From assembly GCF_024519315.1 (NCBI RefSeq), contig NZ_JANIIC010000003.1:124001-188000 (forward strand): DNA of 64,000 nt. The letters run 5' to 3'. The notes beneath the pieces are model-generated. The model had not been told where the DNA came from and did not search any database. It saw only the letters and a list, made by a program, of their open reading frames with translations. The stretch's first letter is position 1. Each line of letters begins with the position of its first letter. The position numbers and the translations under genes were made by a program. The stretch is from Streptomyces malaysiensis subsp. samsunensis. GTDB lineage: Bacteria; Actinomycetota; Actinomycetes; Streptomycetales; Streptomycetaceae. Shown one piece after another: positions 59,608 through 64,000 of this stretch.

Positions 59608-59994
59608 TTACACGGCCCTCGGGGCCATGTCACGGAAGCCGAGCAGGGCGCGCACCGCCTCGATGGTGGCTGTGGTCAGGGCGGGGTCGCAGCCGCCGCG
59701 GGCCCGGGCGCTGAGACCGACCGGGGGGACGGCGGGGAGGTCGTGGCATGGAGTGAGGCCATCGGGGTACGGGCCGCGGGTGTCGCGTACGGCCGCGGTG
59801 AGCACGGGGAGGATCTGGTCGGCGCCGTGATCGGTGGCGCCGACCACGATGGGGACCGCGTCGGCCGGGCCCTCCCCCATGAGCCGGCGGAGAGCGGCGT
59901 CGTGGGTGCCGACGATCTGCTGGGCCTCTTCCAGAAGCCGGGTGCCGTGGTCGGTGAACCGGGTCTTCCGGCCGTCACGTTCGACGATGTGCAC
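59608..59994 (-). pseudogene. LysR-family regulator remnant without DNA-binding domain
   Basis: The 128-codon frame begins inside a LysR protein just after the HTH: VERDGRKTRFTDHGTRLLEE is the linker-helix start, then IVVGATDHGADQILPVLTAA is the first strand of the effector domain. It then jumps to a C-terminal end (VGLSARARGG, TATIEAVRALLG). The ~60-residue HTH and roughly 100 residues of effector domain are missing. Intact members have about 300 residues. It can no longer bind DNA in the usual way. Its divergent neighbour was presumably the hydrolase at 60392. Confidence 0.7.
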
Positions 59995-60119
59995 ATCATC
60001 GTTGGACGGCCGGCTCCGGCCTCGTGCATTCTGAGGTCATGCCGCGTACAGCGTTCGTGGCGGCCGCCGGGCCGCGCACTCACCGCACCGGGTCCGGTCC
60101 GTCGGCCGCCGGACCGGTG

Positions 60120-60200
60120 GTGTGCCGTGCCACGGGCGCCACGCTGACACGACGGCGCGTGGTCGATTTCGGCCGCACCGGTGCCATGCGCTGTCGCTGA
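60120..60200 (+). CDS. Cysteine leader peptide (attenuator ORF)
   Basis: A 26-codon ORF from GTG 60120 (or the adjacent GTG at 60117) ends RRRVVDFGRTGAMRCR and TGA. This keeps the R-x-V-D-x-x-R-x-x-x-A-x-x-C order of the sulfur leaders at 51114 and 55190. The Cys codon is the second last sense codon. It lies on the same strand as the alpha/beta hydrolase gene starting at 60392, with 191 bp of GC-rich, hairpin-prone leader between them. No clear promoter boxes were found. It places the hydrolase under cysteine-dependent control. Confidence 0.7.
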   Translation: MCRATGATLTRRRVVDFGRTGAMRCR

Positions 60201-60391
60201 CTCAAGGTTTCTTCGCCGCGCTCGTCGGTTCTTCGCCCGCTCGCCGGGCCTGTTCGGCCCTCCCCGCTTCCCCATCCGAGCGCCTGCACACCTGCGCGCC
60301 TCCGCGTCGGGAAGCGCTCCCGGCGCCTGCTCCTCCGTCCACACCCGCACGGCCGCTCCCCCGCTCTCGCGTGCGGGTGGCGCCACTGTCG

Positions 60392-61165
60392 ATGAATCGA
60401 GTTCTCATGTCCTCTGCTCAGCCTGTCCGCTCCTGGGACGAACCAGCGGGAATCGCCCCGCGCGGCACGCTCGTGCTCCTCCCCGGTCGGGGTGAACACG
60501 GCGGTGTGTACGAGCGGTTCGGCCGCCGGATCTCCGCCGACGGCTATCGCGTCCGTGCCCTGGGCGACGCCTCGTCCGGCCCCGAGGCGATCGCCGGGAC
60601 GGCCACCGAGCTGTTGCGCGACGAGACGCTCCCGGGCCCCCGCGTACTGGTCGGCTCCGACACCGGGGCATCCCACGCGGCGCGGCTCGCCGCCCTCGGC
60701 ACCTCCGGACTCGACGGGTTGATCCTCGCCGGACTGCCGACCGGGCCGGGGCAGTCCGAAACGGCCGCTTCGGACTGGGAGGACGAGCTGGAGCGGCGCA
60801 CCGCCTGCCCCACGCATCGGGGCAGGCTGACCGCCGACCCCGCGTTCCGGCGCGGCGCCCTGGCGGGACCGCCAGCGCTGGAGTCGCCCACGCTGGAGGG
60901 GATCTCCGTTCCCGTGCTCGGGCTGCACGGTACGGAGGACACCGTCAGCCCCCTCGATGAGGTCCGTCGCGCGTTCCGCGGCCTGCCCGGCGCGGAGTTG
61001 GTGAGTCTGGCCGGCACCCGGCACGACGTACTCAACGACGTGACGCACCGCACCGCCGCCGCCACGGTGGTGCTCTTCCTGGAGCGGCTGCGGCTGGCTC
61101 CCGGCCCGACGCCCGGCCCGGCTCCCGGTCTGGCGCCCATCGCCGTCACGGAGGCCCTCGTATGA
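60392..61165 (+). CDS. Alpha/beta hydrolase with Asp at the nucleophile position
   Basis: Hydrolase-fold protein of 257 residues. LVLLPGRGEHGGVY is the oxyanion segment, VLVGSDTGASHAARLAA the nucleophile elbow, LHGTEDTVSPL the acid strand and TRHDVLND the catalytic His. The elbow reads Gly88-Ser-Asp90-Thr-Gly92, so the central residue is Asp rather than Ser. Asp nucleophiles are known in haloalkane dehalogenases and epoxide hydrolases of this fold. ATG at 60392 or 60407 is possible, and neither has a strong ribosome binding site. It sits behind a cysteine leader and overlaps the rhodanese remnant by ATGA, pointing to sulfur metabolism. Confidence 0.78.
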   Translation: MNRVLMSSAQPVRSWDEPAGIAPRGTLVLLPGRGEHGGVYERFGRRISADGYRVRALGDASSGPEAIAGTATELLRDETLPGPRVLVGSDTGASHAARLAALGTSGLDGLILAGLPTGPGQSETAASDWEDELERRTACPTHRGRLTADPAFRRGALAGPPALESPTLEGISVPVLGLHGTEDTVSPLDEVRRAFRGLPGAELVSLAGTRHDVLNDVTHRTAAATVVLFLERLRLAPGPTPGPAPGLAPIAVTEALV

Positions 61166-61285
61166 CCGCCCCCCGTCCTCACCACTCCGGCCGAGCTGTA
61201 CTCCCGGCTGTGCCACGGCGGTCCGGCACGCGTCGTCCTGGACGTACGGTGGCGGCTCGGCGATCCGCTCCACTCCGTCCGCTCC
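61162..61285 (+). pseudogene. Rhodanese (sulfurtransferase) N-terminal remnant, frameshifted
   Basis: The ATG overlaps the hydrolase stop (ATGA), as in a coupled operon. After ATG-ACC-GCC-CCC the good frame is +1: VLTTPAELYSRLCHGG and VVLDVRWRLGDP are the start of a thiosulfate/3-mercaptopyruvate sulfurtransferase. One extra C in the C6 run at 61169-61174 breaks the frame. Similarity ends about 37 residues in (near 61285), without the catalytic Cys domain. The gene is doubly broken. Confidence 0.65.
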
Positions 61286-61295
61286 TTCCGCGGGC

Positions 61296-61445
61296 TGGTT
61301 CGTCCTGGACAAGCACATCGAGGTGCGGAAGGACGGCGGCGTGGTGGTGGACCCCACCGCGCGGGAAGCGCCCGAACGGCCCGTCGACCAGTTCTCGGCG
61401 GGGCTGAGCGGCCCGTACTCCGCCGGTGCGGCCGCCGCCGCGTGA
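61296..61445 (+). pseudogene. C-terminal remnant of an unidentified protein
   Basis: A third frame reads WFVLDKHIEVRKDGGVVVDP and later PVDQFSAGLSGPYSAG to a TGA at 61443. The codon pattern is clearly coding (GC-rich third positions), but no start precedes it and the family is not recognised. It directly follows the rhodanese remnant in another frame, so one deletion probably joined the two gene pieces. Confidence 0.45.
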
Positions 61446-61464
61446 CCGCGGACCGGTGTGGCGG

Positions 61465-62220
61465 TCAGCCGTCGAACCCTGCCGGCAGGACACCGGCGCG
61501 GGACGGCCCACGCACCGCGCTCGCGACCAGTTCGCGGACCCGCGCCGCGGGGACGGTGCTGCCGGGGTCCTCCGAGGTCCACCGGAACCAGTCCTTCGGG
61601 CCGAGTCCGGCAGGTGCCTCGCCGCGATAGGGCTCGACATACACCGGGGTGTTCGGTTCGCTGCGCCAGCTCTCGGCGAGTGTGCCGATGTCCACCGCGT
61701 CGTATCCGAGGGTGTCCAGCAGACGCGTGGCCTCTTCCTTGGCCCTTGTGTCATCGCCGGCGATGGGCAGGGCGCTGCGGTCGGGTGCCCCGGCGGGCCG
61801 GGCGAGGGTGAACAGCTGGTGGAAGCCGATGTTGTTGAACGCCTTGACCACGGACGAGCCCGTCAGATGGCGCTGGAGCAGGCCGCTGGAGGTGATGTCG
61901 TCCGCGTCGAGCTCGGCCATCCGGCCGTCACGGTCGGGGTAGTAGTTCATCGTGTCCAGCACGGTCTTGCCGTTCAGCGCGTCCGCGGGGATCTGCTGGT
62001 AAGCCTTCAGCGGGATGGTCGCCACCACCAGGTCTCCGGCGTGTGCGGCTTCCGCGGGGGTGGCCGCACGGGCGTGGTCACCCAGGTTGTCCACGAGTTC
62101 GCGAAGGGTTTCGGGCCCTCGCGAGTTGCTGAGGACGACGTCGAGCCCCGCGGCGACGGCCAGCCGGGCGAGGGATGTACCGATCGATCCACTGCCGATG
62201 AGTCCGAGTGTTCGCGTCAC
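61465..62220 (-). CDS. NAD(P)-binding oxidoreductase (F420:NADP-like / NADPH-dependent)
   Basis: Protein of 251 residues with an N-terminal Rossmann fold: LGLIGSGSIGTSLARLAVAA, LSNSRGPETL, VVATIPLKAYQQIP and VLDTMNYYPDRDG, followed by SVVKAFNNIGF. This is the pattern of the F420-dependent NADP oxidoreductase/pyrroline-5-carboxylate-reductase-like group (COG2085 type). The substrate is unknown. The GTG start overlaps the HxlR stop codon (GTGA), so the regulator and this enzyme are one operon controlled from the palindrome at 62752. Confidence 0.85.
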   Translation of the reverse strand: MTRTLGLIGSGSIGTSLARLAVAAGLDVVLSNSRGPETLRELVDNLGDHARAATPAEAAHAGDLVVATIPLKAYQQIPADALNGKTVLDTMNYYPDRDGRMAELDADDITSSGLLQRHLTGSSVVKAFNNIGFHQLFTLARPAGAPDRSALPIAGDDTRAKEEATRLLDTLGYDAVDIGTLAESWRSEPNTPVYVEPYRGEAPAGLGPKDWFRWTSEDPGSTVPAARVRELVASAVRGPSRAGVLPAGFDG

Positions 62221-62732
62221 TGTGTGCTCCCTTCCATGCGCCGCCGGTCCAGCTCGTCATAGCGCGCCCGCATGGCCTCGCTGGCGGCCGGACCGGCGGT
62301 GAACGTGTACATCTTGCTGTCGTCGAGGCGTTTGCCGGTGCGCGCGTCGACCACGACCGGTTCGGCCTCCTCGCCGGTTTCCGCGTCGACGAGGATCATG
62401 GCGCGGGCCTCGGGGGCGAGGTGCTGATTGCCCCAGGCCGCCAGGGCGACGATCACCGGCCGCAGGGAGCGCCCGCGCTCGGTGAGGACGTACTCATGGC
62501 GGACCGGGTTGGTCTGGTACGGCCGCCGCTCCAGCAGGCCGTCGGCCACGAGGGTCTTCAGCCGGGCGGTGAGCATGCTGGTGGAGATGTTCAGGCTCTG
62601 CTGGAACTGGTCGAAGCGCGTATAGCCATCGAAGGCGTCGTGGAGTATCAGCAGCGTCCACCACTCGCCGACGTGCTGCACCGTGGTCGACAGCGGACAC
62701 TCACGGTCCTCCAGCCGGATCCGGCTCGGCAT
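62217..62732 (-). CDS. HxlR-family transcriptional regulator
   Basis: Winged-helix regulator of 171 residues. The N-terminal Cys region is CPLSTTVQHVGEWWTLLILHDA, the recognition part FDQFQQSLNISTSMLTARLKTL, and the wing RRPYQTNPVRHEYVLTERG. The ~60-residue C-terminal extension beyond the usual HxlR length (VVVDARTGKRLDDSKM) is common in actinobacterial members. It is divergent from an SDR gene across a long inverted repeat and co-transcribed with the NAD(P)-binding oxidoreductase, so it probably represses both directions. Confidence 0.92.
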   Translation of the reverse strand: MPSRIRLEDRECPLSTTVQHVGEWWTLLILHDAFDGYTRFDQFQQSLNISTSMLTARLKTLVADGLLERRPYQTNPVRHEYVLTERGRSLRPVIVALAAWGNQHLAPEARAMILVDAETGEEAEPVVVDARTGKRLDDSKMYTFTAGPAASEAMRARYDELDRRRMEGSTQ

Positions 62733-62751
62733 GACACCCTCCCAGGGTTAC

Positions 62752-62786
62752 TGCTAAAGTAGAAGTCACTAGCTTCTATTTTAGCA
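62752..62786. promoter_or_regulatory. 35-bp inverted repeat, probable HxlR operator
   Basis: TGCTAAAGTAGAAG and CTTCTATTTTAGCA pair at 13 of 14 positions around TCACTAG. It is the most AT-rich patch of the region and lies between the divergent HxlR (start 62732) and SDR (start 62853) genes, overlapping where both promoters must be. It is a strong operator candidate. Confidence 0.75.
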
Positions 62787-62852
62787 GTTGCTGGTCCGGC
62801 CGTCCTGGCCGCCATGACAGCAGCGCACGCCCACCCGCTTAAGAGGCAACCC

Positions 62853-63701
62853 ATGAAGACTTGGTTCATCACCGGCGGCACCCCCGGAGGATTCGGCATG
62901 GCCTACGCCGACACCGCCCTGGAGAGGGGTGACCACGTCGTGCTCACCGCCCGCCGCCCGCACCTGCTCGACGAGTGGGCGAAGAGCCACGGCGAGAAGG
63001 CGCTCGTGCTGCCGCTGGACGTCACCGACGCCCAGCAGATCCACGACGCCGTCACCGCCGCCGTGGAACGGTTCGGCGGCATCGACGTCCTGGTCAACAA
63101 CGCCGGCCGGGGCTGGTACGGCTCCGTGGAAGGGTCGCCCGACGCCGACATCCGGCGCTCCTTCGAGCTGAACTTCTTCTCCGTCACCGCGGTCCTGCGC
63201 GCCGTCCTGCCGGGCATGCGGGCCCGCCGCGGCGGGTGGATCGTCAACATGTCCTCGGTCGCGGGGCTCAGGGGCGTGCCCGGCTTCGGCTACTACAGCG
63301 CCGCGAAGTTCGCCCTCGAAGGTCTCACCGAAGCGCTGCGTGAGGAAGTGACGCCGTTCGGCATCAAGGTGCTCGCCGTCGAACCGGGCGCCTTCCGCAC
63401 CCGCGCGTACGCCGGATTCGCCGCCGAGCCGGTGGACGAGACGGTCGACGCCTATGTGCCGTTCGTCGAGACCGTCCGCGATTCCATGATCGGCCAGGAC
63501 GGTACACAGCCCGGCGACCCCCACCGCGGAGTGCGGGCCGTCCTGGACGCCATGGAACAGGACACCCCTCCTCGCCGGATCGTCCTCGGCGGCGCGGGCT
63601 ACGATGCCGTCCACGACCAACTCGAAGGCATGCTCAAGGAGTTGCGCGCCTTCGAAACCGCGTCCCGCGGCGCGGACTTCCCTCCCGCGCCCGCGCAGTA
63701 G
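62853..63701 (+). CDS. SDR-family oxidoreductase
   Basis: Short-chain dehydrogenase of 282 residues. Motifs are TWFITGGTPGGFG (cofactor), VLVNNAGRGWYG, catalytic Ser in IVNMSSVAG and YYSAAKFALEGL with Tyr and Lys. It is the same subgroup as the protein at 24234-25085. The cofactor motif ends GGFG rather than the commoner GGIG. AGAGG lies 8-12 nt before the ATG. The divergent HxlR protein is the probable regulator through the repeat at 62752-62786. Confidence 0.9.
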   Translation: MKTWFITGGTPGGFGMAYADTALERGDHVVLTARRPHLLDEWAKSHGEKALVLPLDVTDAQQIHDAVTAAVERFGGIDVLVNNAGRGWYGSVEGSPDADIRRSFELNFFSVTAVLRAVLPGMRARRGGWIVNMSSVAGLRGVPGFGYYSAAKFALEGLTEALREEVTPFGIKVLAVEPGAFRTRAYAGFAAEPVDETVDAYVPFVETVRDSMIGQDGTQPGDPHRGVRAVLDAMEQDTPPRRIVLGGAGYDAVHDQLEGMLKELRAFETASRGADFPPAPAQ

Positions 63702-63759
63702 CCGCTGCGACCGAGCCCACGCAGATCCCGCCGGAGCAACACCCCTTCCTGGAGCACAT

Positions 63760-64000
63760 GTGCCCACCGCAGACGAGCTGATCAGCCCCGACGGCATCCG
63801 CCGCCTGGCTGCCATCCTCCAGAAGTCCTCCCCCGCCCCCTCACGCTGGCAGTCCGTGGCCGACAGCTCAAGGACGCTGGGGCCCCTCGGCCTCAGCGAA
63901 CGGGCGCGGTCCGTGGCCGACGCGCTCCTGGCCGACTGCGGCCGCGACTACGAACGCCTGGCGCACGCGGTGCGCAAGGGCCTGACACACCCGGACCTGA
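63760..64000 (+). CDS. Probable DNA alkylation repair enzyme (AlkD-like), 3' end cut off
   Basis: The first 80 codons of a gene that runs off the window. It begins PTADELISPDGIRRLAAIL and continues TLGPLGLSERARSVADALL and YERLAHAVRKGLTHPDL, a helical-repeat pattern like the N-terminus of AlkD-type DNA glycosylase-like proteins in actinobacteria. GTG at 63760 has GGAG 5 nt upstream. The catalytic and DNA-binding residues lie beyond the window, so the assignment is moderate. Confidence 0.6.
   Translation, partial: MPTADELISPDGIRRLAAILQKSSPAPSRWQSVADSSRTLGPLGLSERARSVADALLADCGRDYERLAHAVRKGLTHPDL

Noticed and set aside
1-64000. CRISPR arrays, tRNA/rRNA genes, insertion sequences and integrase-type attachment sites
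   Set aside because: I looked for regularly spaced repeats, cloverleaf-like segments, transposase and integrase motifs, and found none that could be supported. The gene remnants seem to come from deletions without a visible mobile element.

Overview
The window is a 64 kb piece of a high-GC actinobacterial chromosome, most likely Streptomyces or a close relative. The signs are GC-rich codon third positions, frequent GTG starts, GGAGG-type ribosome binding sites, many four-base ATGA/GTGA stop-start overlaps, and families typical of streptomycete chromosome arms. These include SDRs with divergent TetR/MarR/HxlR/AraC regulators, a NarL-type two-component system, a CPBP protease, a secreted S8 protease and a GH78-like enzyme. 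I see no rRNA, tRNA, CRISPR array, transposase or replication origin. Both ends cut through genes: a phosphotransferase on the left and a probable DNA alkylation repair gene on the right.

Positions 1-28.5 kb form an accessory-arm stretch of small, mostly unlinked transcription units. Many are one enzyme plus its own regulator, often divergent around a visible palindrome: enoyl-CoA hydratase/HxlR (8.1-9.4 kb), SDR/TetR (9.5-11.0), SDR/MarR (12.3-13.7), SDR/AraC (15.7-17.7), GH78-like enzyme/TetR with a zinc-ribbon tail (18.7-21.9), and SDR followed by TetR (24.1-25.8). It also holds a histidine kinase/response regulator pair (2.0-3.9), a secreted glycosidase-like protein, a broken GMC oxidoreductase, a CPBP protease, an aminotransferase, an aldo/keto reductase and a subtilisin-like protease.

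Positions 28.6-61.5 kb look like an organosulfur-scavenging island. It has two complete peptide/nickel-type ABC importers (SBP, two permeases, fused double ATPase), seven luciferase-like FMN monooxygenases of SsuD/NtaA-SnaA-DszA/MsnO8 type, two DszC/SfnB-like acyl-CoA-dehydrogenase-fold monooxygenases and a TauD-family dioxygenase. Three short ORFs encode cysteine leader peptides (motif R-x-[VI]-D-[LF]-x-R-x-x-x-A-x-x-C or close, near the stop codon), and a fourth is a divergent variant. They lie before the first importer operon (35.2 kb, variant), the 11-gene importer plus monooxygenase operon (51.1 kb), the monooxygenase trio (55.2 kb) and an alpha/beta hydrolase (60.1 kb). This suggests that the island is switched on by cysteine starvation through translation-coupled attenuation. 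At least one leader appears to be leaderless, with a TTGACA-N17-CAGAAT promoter ending 8 nt before its ATG. No flavin reductase is visible, so reduced FMN must come from elsewhere.

The most striking single protein is the TauD-family enzyme at 28636-29451. It keeps the distal His, the 2-oxoglutarate Arg and the Thr but has His-x-Gly where the iron-binding His-x-Asp should be, the signature of radical halogenases.

The island also contains several gene remnants: an in-frame fusion of an ABC binding protein to the tail of a ThDP enzyme (35.5 kb), a P-loop kinase with an internal deletion that has also cost the neighbouring acetyltransferase its stop codon (55.5 kb), a LysR regulator without its DNA-binding half (59.6 kb) and a frameshifted rhodanese start (61.2 kb). 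Positions 61.5-64 kb return to a regulator/enzyme layout: an HxlR gene co-transcribed with an NAD(P)-binding oxidoreductase and divergent from an SDR across a near-perfect 35-bp inverted repeat.
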